In this document: piece by piece, positions 1 through 6,175 of the stretch
Layout: each line of letters opens with the position of its first letter
Position numbering within the stretch: position 1 is the first letter of the stretch
Assembly (NCBI GenBank): GCA_026645375.1
Contig: JAPFFX010000282.1
Coordinates: forward strand, 1-8,038
Source: Citricoccus sp. WCRC_4
GTDB taxonomy: Bacteria > Actinomycetota > Actinomycetes > Actinomycetales > Micrococcaceae
Length of the DNA stretch: 8,038 nucleotides
Reading direction: 5' to 3'
Program-made: the position numbers and the translations under genes
The notes under the pieces: generated by a model
Database searches by the model: none
Seen by the model: only the letters and a program-made list of their open reading frames with translations
Told to the model about the DNA's origin: nothing

Positions 1-188
1 CGGAGCCGGATGCGGATTCGGATGCGGACTCTGATGCGGATCTGGACCTGGCCCTGGACCTGGCTCTTGATCTGGATGCCGAGGAGGCCGTCGACGCGGC
101 CCGGGATCCGGATGCGGGGCAGGACCTGGATGCCGGACAGGACCCGGATCCGGAAGCGGACCAGGACGGCGAGGCCCCGTCCGCTTGA
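1..188 (+). CDS. 3' end of an unidentified protein with an Asp-rich repetitive tail (partial)
   Basis: The open frame with codons starting at position 3 enters from the left edge and ends at TGA 186-188, giving 61 visible residues. They begin with DADS-type repeats, pass through LDL/ALDL repeats, then DPDAGQDLDAGQDPDPE, and end in EAPSA. The tail is strongly acidic with almost no Lys or Arg, so it is probably disordered or cation-binding. No catalytic domain is visible, and the part that would identify the protein lies outside the window. The next gene starts about 100 bases downstream, so it may be a separate transcription unit. The reading frame is chosen because it is open across the whole segment and has a clean Asp/Ala/Leu composition; the other frames give Arg/Trp-rich translations typical of shadows. 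I do not recognise the protein. Confidence 0.6.
   Translation, partial: EPDADSDADSDADLDLALDLALDLDAEEAVDAARDPDAGQDLDAGQDPDPEADQDGEAPSA
9..77 (+). repeat. Short-period GAT/GCG/CTG coding repeat
   Basis: From position 9 the codons GAT GCG GAT TCG recur with a 12-base period (9-41, encoding DADS units). They pass into GAY-CTG/GCN units up to about 77 (DLDLALDL). The changes are mostly synonymous or conservative, as expected for a drifting in-frame tandem repeat in the acidic tail of the upstream gene. Confidence 0.55.
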
Positions 189-230
189 CCCCGCCGGGCC
201 GACCCCGGTCCGCCGGATGTCCATCGTGTC

Positions 231-268
231 CTCATCCACCGGGGCCGGTCTCTCATCTTCGGCTCATC
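231..268 (+). promoter_or_regulatory. Candidate operator: CTCATC direct repeats at 21- and 11-bp offsets
   Basis: CTCATC occurs at 231-236, 252-257 and 263-268, just before the ribosome-binding site of the signalling operon. The last two copies are 11 bp apart, the centre spacing typical of tandem half-sites bound by PhoB/OmpR-type regulators; the first is about two helical turns upstream. A response regulator of this type is the third gene of the operon, so autoregulation is plausible. This is inference from spacing and place only. No convincing -35/-10 pair is visible beside it. Confidence 0.3.
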
Positions 269-273
269 CGGTT

Positions 274-282
274 GGGGAAGGA
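274..282 (+). promoter_or_regulatory. Ribosome-binding site that favours the ATG at 291
   Basis: The purine run GGGGAAGGA lies 8 bases before ATG 291 but only 2 bases before ATG 285. The two ATGs are in frame two codons apart. The spacing favours 291 as the start of the Asp-tail protein. Confidence 0.6.
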
Positions 283-290
283 TCATGGCC

Positions 291-902
291 ATGAAGAACG
301 CGGGCAGAGGATTGAAGGCCGCCGTCGTCCTGATGGTGATCGCGGTCGTGGCAGCACTGGGCATCGCGGCCGTCGCGGCCCGGCCGAGCGCCGTGGAACT
401 GGCCCCGCTGATCGCCGTGACGGATGCCCCGACGGCGCAACGGCACAATGCGCCCTCCGCGGCCGGATCCGGTGCTCCCGGCGACGCCGCGTCCGGCCCG
501 TCCGCCCCCGCGGACGGGGCGCCGTCGTCCTCCAGGACACCGGCCGTCGAGGGACGCACGGACGGCTCCGATCCGGCCGTCTCCCGCGCGAGGATCTCCG
601 CCAGTCCTGCCCCGGAGACGTCCACCCCGGCCCGGTCGGGCTCCTCCGGCGGTTCGGGCTCCTCCGGCGGTTCGGGCTCCTCCGGCGGTTCGGGCTCCTC
701 CGGCGGCACGGGCTCGTCCGGGGGATCCGGCTCCGGCGGCCAGTCCACCCAGCCCAGGACCCGCCAGGCCCCGCCGGCGGCCCCGCAGCCCGTCCCCGCC
801 CCGGTGCCGCAGTCGCCCGCCGATGACGACGACGACGGCGACGACGGCGATGACGACGACGATGACGATGACGATGACTGGGATGATGACGACGATGACT
901 GA
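291..902 (+). CDS. Small exported or membrane-anchored protein with a Gly-Ser linker and poly-Asp C-terminus
   Basis: The protein has 203 residues from ATG 291 (205 if the in-frame ATG 285 is used). Residues 1-10 are basic and 11-30 are hydrophobic with Ala-rich small residues at the end (AAVAA), so it is either a signal peptide or a single membrane anchor with the rest outside the cell. A Pro/Ala/Ser-rich stretch follows, then an SGSSGG repeat (about 116-150), a Pro-rich spacer (151-177), and a C-terminus (178-203) of Asp with two Gly and one Trp. No enzymatic motif is seen. It is followed after 27 bases by a sensor kinase and its regulator, on the same strand. Short secreted, very hydrophilic Asp-rich proteins beside kinase/regulator pairs are known as hypothetical proteins in Streptomyces and relatives. 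A role as a cation-binding or envelope-stress accessory of the kinase is inference; no homologue of known function is recognised. Confidence 0.75.
   Translation: MKNAGRGLKAAVVLMVIAVVAALGIAAVAARPSAVELAPLIAVTDAPTAQRHNAPSAAGSGAPGDAASGPSAPADGAPSSSRTPAVEGRTDGSDPAVSRARISASPAPETSTPARSGSSGGSGSSGGSGSSGGSGSSGGTGSSGGSGSGGQSTQPRTRQAPPAAPQPVPAPVPQSPADDDDDGDDGDDDDDDDDDDWDDDDDD
636..740 (+). repeat. 18-bp tandem repeat encoding SGSSGG
   Basis: The unit TCGGGCTCCTCCGGCGGT is repeated perfectly at 636-653, 654-671 and 672-689, then with one change at 690-707, and in degenerate form at 708-740. The 18-bp unit keeps the frame, so gain or loss of a unit would change only the length of the flexible linker in the Asp-tail protein. 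Near identity of the central copies at DNA level suggests recent duplication or ongoing slippage. Confidence 0.85.
822..899 (+). repeat. GAY trinucleotide tract encoding the poly-Asp tail
   Basis: The tract consists of 26 codons, almost all GAT or GAC in mixed order, interrupted by GGC twice and TGG once. It ends directly at the TGA stop (900-902). It is much poorer in G+C than the surroundings and likely prone to in-frame length variation by slippage. Confidence 0.85.
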
Positions 903-929
903 TGCGTTCCCCGTCACCGGCGTGCACGC

Positions 930-2564
930 ATGACCTCGCACCCCGAACCGCCAGCGCGGGATGCTTCCCGGGCCGGCGGCCTGTGGAGCCGTGCCCGCCC
1001 GGTCCGCCGCTGGAGCGCGCTGCCCGTGCGCACCCGCGTGGTCGGACTGCTGGTGCTGCTGACCGCCCTGGCGCTGGTGCTGTCCGGTGCCACGGCCTAC
1101 CTGCTGCAGCGTGCCGTCATGAACAGCCAGATCGATGACTCGTTGAAGCGTTCGGTCCAGGAGTTCCGCATCCTCGCCCAGGAGGGCATCGATCCCGAGA
1201 CCGGTGAGCCCTTCTCCGCCTCGGATCAGCTGGTCTTCACCGCCATGCAGCGCACCCTGCCCGCCGACGACGAGGGCATGCTGGGCCTGCGCGACGGGCG
1301 GATCAGCTGGACCGCCTCGGATGCCGTCGAGGTGCGCCTGGAGGACGATCCCGAGCTGGTCTCGTGGGCCCAGGGCCATTTCGGAGGCGACTCCGTCCGG
1401 CTCGAGACGGTCTCCACGGCGCAGACCACCTACCGGGCGATCGCGGTCCCCATCCGCTTCGACAACGACACCGCCCCGTCGATGCTGCTGCTGGCCTTCG
1501 ACTACTCCGCCCAGCTGGCAGGGCTCAACTCCTCCTTCCTGTCCTACGGCGGGGTCGGCCTGGGCGTGATGGGCGTGGTCGGCCTGGCCGGGTGGGTCCT
1601 GGTGGGACGGCTGCTGCGGCCGTTGCGCACCCTGCAGTCCACCGCCGCGGAGATCTCCGGGACGGACCTCAACGGTCGCGTCCCCGTCTCCGGCCAGGAC
1701 GACGTCGCCGAGCTGGCCACCACGTTCAACGACATGCTGGACCGGCTCCAGGAGTCGTTCTCCTCGCAGCGGCAGCTGCTGGACGACGTCGGCCACGAGC
1801 TGCGGACCCCGATCACCATCGTCCAGGGTCACCTGGAACTGCAGGACGCCGAGGACCCGGCCGACGTCCGGGAGGTCCGGGAGATCGCGCTCGAGGAGCT
1901 GGACCGCATGCGCCTGTTGGTGGACGACCTGGTGACCCTGGCCACGTCGGGCCGGCCGGACTTCATCGAGCCCGGGCCGGTGGAGGTGGGAGTCCTGACG
2001 CGCGATGTCCTGGGCAAGGCCACCCAGCTGGGCGAACGGGTCTGGACGCTGGACCATGCGGCGGACGTGACGGTCCCCCTCGACGGTCGGCGCATCACCC
2101 AGGCCTGGCTGCAGCTGGCCTCCAACGCCGTGAAGTACTCGGAGGATGCGTCCAAGGTCTCCCTCGGTTCCCAGGAACTTGACGGGCAGCTGCGGCTGTG
2201 GGTGCGGGACCAGGGCATCGGCATCCGGCCCGAGGACCGTGAGCGCATCTTCAAGCGCTTCGGCCGCGGTTCCAACAGTACCCGCGCCGAGGGCTCCGGG
2301 CTGGGCCTGAACATCGTCACCGCGATCGTGAGCGCCCACGGGGGCACGGTGGACGTCCAGTCCGCGCCCGGCCTCGGCTCCACCTTCTTCATGGACCTGC
2401 CCCTGACCTCGGAGGACGCCCAGCCCGACGGATCGCACCGGACGGTACCGTCGGAGGAGGACGGCGCGAAGACGTCCCGGACCGCCCGGTCCCCCGAGAC
2501 GTCCATCCCGGAGGCCGGGGCGCCCGGGGACCAGCAATCCCATTCCAAGGACGGTGTGGCGTGA
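930..2564 (+). CDS. Two-component sensor histidine kinase with HAMP domain
   Basis: This 544-residue inner-membrane kinase senses a signal and phosphorylates the regulator encoded next to it. Visible parts: basic N-terminus, first membrane helix about 36-59, an extracytoplasmic sensor region of roughly 145 residues (60-204) with many acidic residues, second helix about 205-226, and HAMP linker about 227-280. The H box GHELRTPI has the phospho-accepting His289. The ATP-binding domain shows the N box (Asn399 in LASNAVKYS), G1 box DQGIGI (Asp427), F box (IFKRFGRGS, 440-448) and G2 box GSGLGL (455-460). After the catalytic core there is an unusual Ser/Pro/Glu-rich, probably disordered tail (about 492-544). 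The start lacks a clear Shine-Dalgarno sequence, so translation may be coupled to the upstream gene or begin at a later codon. It ends in a 4-base GTGA overlap with the regulator. The specific sensing system cannot be named from sequence alone. Confidence 0.95.
   Translation: MTSHPEPPARDASRAGGLWSRARPVRRWSALPVRTRVVGLLVLLTALALVLSGATAYLLQRAVMNSQIDDSLKRSVQEFRILAQEGIDPETGEPFSASDQLVFTAMQRTLPADDEGMLGLRDGRISWTASDAVEVRLEDDPELVSWAQGHFGGDSVRLETVSTAQTTYRAIAVPIRFDNDTAPSMLLLAFDYSAQLAGLNSSFLSYGGVGLGVMGVVGLAGWVLVGRLLRPLRTLQSTAAEISGTDLNGRVPVSGQDDVAELATTFNDMLDRLQESFSSQRQLLDDVGHELRTPITIVQGHLELQDAEDPADVREVREIALEELDRMRLLVDDLVTLATSGRPDFIEPGPVEVGVLTRDVLGKATQLGERVWTLDHAADVTVPLDGRRITQAWLQLASNAVKYSEDASKVSLGSQELDGQLRLWVRDQGIGIRPEDRERIFKRFGRGSNSTRAEGSGLGLNIVTAIVSAHGGTVDVQSAPGLGSTFFMDLPLTSEDAQPDGSHRTVPSEEDGAKTSRTARSPETSIPEAGAPGDQQSHSKDGVA
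2547..2551 (+). promoter_or_regulatory. Ribosome-binding site inside the kinase gene
   Basis: AAGGA lies 9 bases before the GTG start at 2561, within the last codons of the kinase gene. Together with the GTGA stop-start overlap it supports translational coupling of kinase and regulator and fixes the regulator start. Confidence 0.65.
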
Positions 2565-3259
2565 GCCAGATACTGATGATCGAAGACGAGCCGCGGATCA
2601 GCTCGTTCGTGGCCAAGGGCCTGAAGGCGGAGGGCCTGGCGACCACCGTCGCCGCCACCGGACGCGAGGGGCTGGTGCTGGCCCTGACCGGCGGTTTCGA
2701 GCTGGTCATCCTGGACCTGGGGCTGCCGGACATGGACGGGTTCGAGGTGCTCCGGAAGATCAGGGCGCAGGATGCGAACCTGCCGGTGATCATCCTCACC
2801 GCCCGCACCTCCGGCGAGGACACCGTCACCGGGCTGACCTCGGGCGCCGACGACTACGTGCCCAAGCCGTTCCGTTTCGCCGAGCTGGTGGCCCGGGTCC
2901 GGTTGCGGCTGCGCGGTGACCACGGCAACGGCCAGGCCCCCGAGGACCCGGTGCTGCGCCATGCGGACCTGGAGCTCGACCCGGTGCGGCACGTGGCCGC
3001 GATCGGTGGGGTGGAGGTGGACCTCTCCGCCCGGGAGTTCTCCCTGGCCGAGACGTTCATGCGCCACCCGGGCCAGGCCCTGAGCCGCGAGCAGCTGCTG
3101 TCCCGGGTGTGGGGCTACGACTTCGACCCCGGTTCCAACGTGGTGGACGTGTACGTGCGCTACCTGCGCAACAAGCTCGGCGCCTCCCGCCTCGTCACCG
3201 TCCGGGGCGTGGGCTACCGGCTGGTGGACGAGAAGGACTACCAGCCCGAGGCGGACTGA
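2561..3259 (+). CDS. OmpR/PhoB-family response regulator
   Basis: This 232-residue cytoplasmic transcription factor is the partner of the adjacent kinase. The receiver domain (about 1-115) has the acidic pocket Glu8/Asp9, phospho-acceptor Asp52 in LDLGLPDMDG, Thr80 in ILTAR and Lys102 in PKPF. The DNA-binding winged helix (about 130-224) has the family signatures LSAREFSLAETFMRHPGQ, LLSRVWGYDFDPGSNVVDVYVRYLRNKL in part, and the C-terminal VRGVGYRL hairpin. Length is normal for the family. The start is a GTG overlapping the kinase stop codon, with AAGGA 9 bases upstream. Its 3' end overlaps the convergent phosphotransferase gene by 22 bp. Targets are unknown; the CTCATC repeats before the operon are a candidate site. 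Confidence 0.96.
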   Translation: MSQILMIEDEPRISSFVAKGLKAEGLATTVAATGREGLVLALTGGFELVILDLGLPDMDGFEVLRKIRAQDANLPVIILTARTSGEDTVTGLTSGADDYVPKPFRFAELVARVRLRLRGDHGNGQAPEDPVLRHADLELDPVRHVAAIGGVEVDLSAREFSLAETFMRHPGQALSREQLLSRVWGYDFDPGSNVVDVYVRYLRNKLGASRLVTVRGVGYRLVDEKDYQPEAD

Positions 3260-4467
3260 GGCAGCCCGAGCAGCGACTCCGCGACGTCGAGGCGCCTCCG
3301 GGCGGCCGACTGCCAGTCCCGGCGGCCCGAGTCACGGGCACCGGCCACCAGGGACAGCGCCACCGCCGCCGACCGGCAGGCCAGGGCGGCGGGGTCCACG
3401 GTCGTCACGAAGTGCGAGTGGAACCGGCGCAGCGCCGAATCGGTGAACACGTACCGCTCGTCCACCGTCGGCAGCACCGCCAGGTGGCCGAGGAAGCAGG
3501 CCAGGTCGTCCACCCGGTGCCCGGGACCGGTGCCGTCGATGTCCAGCACGCAACTGATCCGCCCGTCCGCCACCAGCAGGTTCGCCTCGTAGAGGTCGCC
3601 GTGGGTGGGCACCACGGGTCCGCGGTCCGAGCAGTCCAGCTGCCGTTGCAGGTGCTCCACCAAGGACCGGATGCGGCGGGCCTGGTCCGGCAGCGCCGTG
3701 GCCGCGGCATGGCCGTAGGAGGGGGTGCGGTCCGCCCACGCCTCCCGTCGAGGCAGGGACAGCAGCTCGCCGGGCATGCGGTCCAGCAGCTGCGTGACCT
3801 CCGGCGGATCGATCCGCCGGGCGCCGTCCGCCATGATCTCCCCGGCCAGGACCGTGCCCGTGCCCTCCCCCAGGGCCAGGACATCGGCCACCGGCGGGCC
3901 CAGCACGGGCGGTACCGGAACCCCGGCCGCTGCCAGCAGCACGTGCCGGTGGTGCAGTCCCGTGGCCAGGCCGCCGCGCATCACCTTCAGGAACACGGTC
4001 CGGCCGCCGAACACGGCCCGCAGGACCGCCCGCCGCAGCGGCCGGTAGCTGACGGTCTGCAGGTCCGTCAGGGGTTCCCCGGCGCCCCAGACGGCTGCCA
4101 CGGACCCGGGGTCCGAGGCCAGCGCCAGCCCGTTCAGCCGTGGGTCGTGGGGGTGGAACCACGCGGACCAGTCGGTGTCCGCGGCGCGGCCGGCATCGAT
4201 CACGGCGTCCTCGGGGACCGATTCCGCGGTCAGCGCGACGTACAGCTCGGGAGGCGAGGACTGTCCGGGCCCGGGGGCCGTCCGGACGCGGAAGACGCCG
4301 GTCGCACCCGCGCCGGGGCGGTGCTGGAGGTCCACCAGCTCGGCGTCGTGCAACGGCCTCAGGCCCTGCACCTCCAGGACGCGCTCGATGCTCGACCGCA
4401 CGTCCGGGGAGGACAGGTACGCGACCTGCCGGTTCTCCGCGTGCTCCCCGGGCACCGGCCGGCGCAT
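3238..4467 (-). CDS. Phosphotransferase with APH/choline-kinase fold, substrate unknown
   Basis: The 409-residue protein is a predicted small-molecule kinase using ATP. Lys161 in VFLKVM fits the ATP-binding lysine of the N-lobe. The Brenner-type catalytic loop is THGDLYEANLL, with His289, Asp291 as catalytic base and Asn296. The metal-binding segment is VLDIDG (Asp309, Asp311). About 135 residues come before the kinase N-lobe (with FHPHDPRLNGLALASDP), longer than simple aminoglycoside kinases, so antibiotic resistance should not be assumed. It starts 17 bases after the stop of the SepX/GlpR-like gene on the same strand and is probably co-transcribed. No strong Shine-Dalgarno sequence precedes ATG 4467, so the exact start is open. 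It ends inside the 3' end of the response-regulator gene, in convergent orientation. Confidence 0.88.
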   Translation of the reverse strand: MRRPVPGEHAENRQVAYLSSPDVRSSIERVLEVQGLRPLHDAELVDLQHRPGAGATGVFRVRTAPGPGQSSPPELYVALTAESVPEDAVIDAGRAADTDWSAWFHPHDPRLNGLALASDPGSVAAVWGAGEPLTDLQTVSYRPLRRAVLRAVFGGRTVFLKVMRGGLATGLHHRHVLLAAAGVPVPPVLGPPVADVLALGEGTGTVLAGEIMADGARRIDPPEVTQLLDRMPGELLSLPRREAWADRTPSYGHAAATALPDQARRIRSLVEHLQRQLDCSDRGPVVPTHGDLYEANLLVADGRISCVLDIDGTGPGHRVDDLACFLGHLAVLPTVDERYVFTDSALRRFHSHFVTTVDPAALACRSAAVALSLVAGARDSGRRDWQSAARRRLDVAESLLGLPQSASGW

Positions 4468-4484
4468 CGGCCCGTAGCCCGTCG

Positions 4485-5351
4485 TCAGACGGCCCGGCGG
4501 CGTTCCAGGACCTTGTCCAGGTCCAGGGGACGGTTGGCGGTGGCCTGGACCTTGGCCAGGTACTCATCGGACACGCCGGCCTTGAGCTTGGTCCCCGGCT
4601 CGTGGGCCGGGACCTCCGGGCGGGCCAGGGGTGCCGGCAGCGGACGGTGCGCCTCGGCGGCGTCCAGGTACGTCGGGCGCGGGACGGAACGCCGCGCGGC
4701 GTCGTCGGTCCGGGCGCCCGGGGTCGTGTCGGGGGCAGGGGCCTGGTCGGCGTCCTGGCGCGGGCCGGCCTCCGTCGCGGCGACGTCGGCCTCGTCCCGC
4801 TGGTCCGTGGGAGTGCCGGAGGCGGCGTCGAACACGGTGGCGGAACCGTGACCGGTGGGCCCGGCGGCGGGCTGGGCCGGACTCATCGCCTCGGTGAACG
4901 CCTGCTCGATCCGCTCGTCGCGCCGCCGCTTGCGGTCGCGCAGCGCCAGCGCCCGCAGCGAGGCGACGCCGGCCACGGTCAGCAGCGCGGAGATGGCGGC
5001 GGCCGCACCGGTCCCCGCACCGAAGGCGGCGGCGATGCCGGTCACCACCGCGGTCGCGAGGGCCAGCAGTGCCACGAGGGCGATGATCGTGCGGTCCCAC
5101 TTGATCCGGAACCCGGTCCCGGACGTCCCGCGGGAACGGCCTGCGGCCCCGGGCGTGGACTGGGAGTTGCGCGACATGGACTTCCTCCGGTGACTTCTGG
5201 ACGGGGGCTGGCGGGTGGCCCTCCGGTGGATGGCGATCAACCACACCGCCACCAGTGCGCACAGCACCAGTGAGGCGTGCAGGCGGATGTCCGGAAGGTA
5301 GCCCAAGGCGAGGCTGAGCGACTCCTCGAGAATACCCGTGCCTGCGTCCAC
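4485..5351 (-). CDS. sepX: SepX/GlpR-type divisome membrane protein
   Basis: The product has 288 residues from GTG 5351. The layout is an N-terminal membrane helix (about 24-41), a basic linker, a hairpin of two helices (about 88-110 and 113-136), a basic stretch LRDRKRRRDER, and a long Pro/Ala/Asp-rich disordered region. That region contains the short motif VPRPTYLDAAEA (223-234) and ends in LDLDKVLERRRA. This matches the actinobacterial SepX/GlpR family: SepX acts at Streptomyces septa, and GlpR is the membrane receptor of the gephyrin-like Glp at the corynebacterial divisome. The RimJ-type gene upstream on the same strand is the expected neighbour. The start at 5351 restores the N-terminal helix; a TAGCCT hexamer 7 bases before it fits leaderless transcription. 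An internal ATG at 5177 with a GGAGGAAG site is a possible second start (230 residues, lacking helix 1). Family assignment is from recalled architecture and motif, not a search. Confidence 0.8.
   Translation of the reverse strand: MDAGTGILEESLSLALGYLPDIRLHASLVLCALVAVWLIAIHRRATRQPPSRSHRRKSMSRNSQSTPGAAGRSRGTSGTGFRIKWDRTIIALVALLALATAVVTGIAAAFGAGTGAAAAISALLTVAGVASLRALALRDRKRRRDERIEQAFTEAMSPAQPAAGPTGHGSATVFDAASGTPTDQRDEADVAATEAGPRQDADQAPAPDTTPGARTDDAARRSVPRPTYLDAAEAHRPLPAPLARPEVPAHEPGTKLKAGVSDEYLAKVQATANRPLDLDKVLERRRAV
5177..5188 (-). promoter_or_regulatory. Internal Shine-Dalgarno and ATG within sepX
   Basis: On the minus strand GGAGGAAG is followed after 3 bases by ATG (5177-5175), at Met59 of the long SepX form. 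The GGAGG core is 6 bases from the ATG, the best ribosome site in the gene. It could allow a shorter isoform without the first membrane helix, or be the sole start if 5351 is not used. Confidence 0.45.
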
Positions 5352-5358
5352 TCCCCCA

Positions 5359-5364
5359 AGGCTA
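5359..5364 (-). promoter_or_regulatory. Candidate -10 box for leaderless sepX mRNA
   Basis: TAGCCT (minus strand, fits TANNNT) is followed by exactly 7 bases and then GTG 5351. Transcription would begin on or next to the start codon. No good -35 hexamer is seen at 16-18 bp upstream, which is common in actinobacterial promoters. An in-frame TAG stop lies shortly upstream, so the frame cannot extend further. Confidence 0.4.
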
Positions 5365-5509
5365 CCGGCAGGGAACTACCGACGTGTGATTCGACACGGT
5401 ATGTTGCGCGGACCTGCGGGTTCTTCGTGCCCCGCGGCCGGGCGCGCCCACCCACCTCGCCCGGTCCGCCGGCGTCGGGGACCGCGGGCCGACAGTGCAC
5501 CGGGTGTCA

Positions 5510-6139
5510 TCAGCCGGTGGATCGGCCGCGTTCGAGGCGGGCGAGCAGGCCCCCGGGCACCTCGGGGGCGGTCAGTGCGTAGGAATCGTGATCGCGCCAG
5601 GCGCCGTCGATGTGCAGGAAGTCCTTGCGCAGCCCCTCGTGCCGGAAGCCGAGCTTCTCCACCACCCTCCGGCTGGCCGCGTTCTCGGGCCGGATGTTGA
5701 TCTCCGTCCGGTGCAGGCCCAGGGACGAGAAACAGTGGTCCACGGCCAGGGCCACGGCGGTGGGGACGATCCCCCGCCCGGCCCACGCCTGGTCGATCCA
5801 GTAGCCGATCGACGCGGACTGCGCCGAGCCGCGCACGATCGAGGACACGCTCAGCTGGCCGGCGATGACCGGGTCACCGGCGACCGTGGTGCGCAGGCAG
5901 ATCAGCCACGGCAGTCCCGTGCCGTCCCGGCCGCTGCGGTTCAGGACCCGGACCATCTCGAAGAAACTCCTCAGCCCCGTCTCCGGTGCCGGGTTCGTGG
6001 CGTCCCACGGCTGCAGCCACTCCCGGTTCCGGGACCGCAGCGCCATCCACTCCTCCTGGTCCCAGCGGCGGATGGGGCGCAGCACCAGGTCCCCGTGCTC
6101 CAGGGTCACGGGCCACGAGTGGTTCTGGGCGGGCGCCAT
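5510..6139 (-). CDS. RimJ/RimL-type GNAT N-acetyltransferase
   Basis: The 209-residue protein transfers acetyl from acetyl-CoA, in this family often to the N-terminal amine of a protein. The N-terminus has the usual LVLRPIRRWDQEEW strand-helix start. The acetyl-CoA pyrophosphate loop is QAWAGRGI (117-124), followed by a helix. The C-terminal signature is INIRPENAASRRVVEKLGFRHEGLRKDF, here 147-174, with Asn153 and Ser156 in the usual places, then WRDHDSYAL. The length suits the family. ATG 6139 is preceded by TAGGATCGAGCC, which contains either an AGGA ribosome site 7 bases away or a TAGGAT -10 box 6 bases away (leaderless). It lies upstream of sepX in the same direction, the arrangement known from actinobacterial galU-moeA/glp-rimJ-sepX clusters. 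The substrate cannot be told from sequence. Confidence 0.93.
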   Translation of the reverse strand: MAPAQNHSWPVTLEHGDLVLRPIRRWDQEEWMALRSRNREWLQPWDATNPAPETGLRSFFEMVRVLNRSGRDGTGLPWLICLRTTVAGDPVIAGQLSVSSIVRGSAQSASIGYWIDQAWAGRGIVPTAVALAVDHCFSSLGLHRTEINIRPENAASRRVVEKLGFRHEGLRKDFLHIDGAWRDHDSYALTAPEVPGGLLARLERGRSTG

Positions 6140-6145
6140 GGCTCG

Positions 6146-6151
6146 ATCCTA
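6146..6151 (-). promoter_or_regulatory. Candidate -10 box for the acetyltransferase gene
   Basis: TAGGAT on the minus strand matches TANNNT and lies 6 bases before ATG 6139, consistent with a leaderless transcript. The AGGA inside it could instead act as a ribosome-binding site. The two readings exclude each other and cannot be separated by eye. Confidence 0.4.
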
Positions 6152-6175
6152 TGGCCCGGCCGCGGCCAGGGCCCC

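Noticed and set aside
202..247. Hairpin CCCCGGT/ACCGGGG after the first gene
   Set aside because: The loop is about 30 bases long and such G/C arms are common by chance at this base composition.
636..740. CRISPR-like array
   Set aside because: The 18-bp units are contiguous without spacers and encode SGSSGG in frame.
822..899. RTX-type or EF-hand calcium-binding motif in the Asp run
   Set aside because: The spacing of glycines does not give GGxGxDxUx nonapeptides, and there is no DxDxDG loop with the right following Glu; only nonspecific cation binding can be suggested.
264..2543. A 759-residue open frame on the minus strand opposite the Asp-tail and kinase genes
   Set aside because: It is antisense to a gene with full kinase motifs, has the Gly/Arg/His/Val composition of a GC-rich shadow frame, and shows no domain of its own.
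930..3259. Assignment of the two-component system to MprAB or another named pair
   Set aside because: Conserved boxes identify the families only; the sensor region has no motif I can tie to a named system.
3238..4467. Aminoglycoside resistance gene
   Set aside because: The fold motif is shared by many kinases; the long N-terminal part and linkage to a divisome gene do not support resistance.
3109..4851. A 580-residue open frame on the plus strand across the phosphotransferase and sepX genes
   Set aside because: Its composition is Arg/Pro/Gly/Gln repeats without motifs, while the opposite strand carries catalytic motifs of a kinase fold and the SepX layout.
5440..5509. Terminator after the acetyltransferase gene
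   Set aside because: Only short stems (about 6 bp around an 11-base loop, CGGTCC/GGACCG on the minus strand) and no U-tract; also sepX downstream has the same direction, so read-through is possible.
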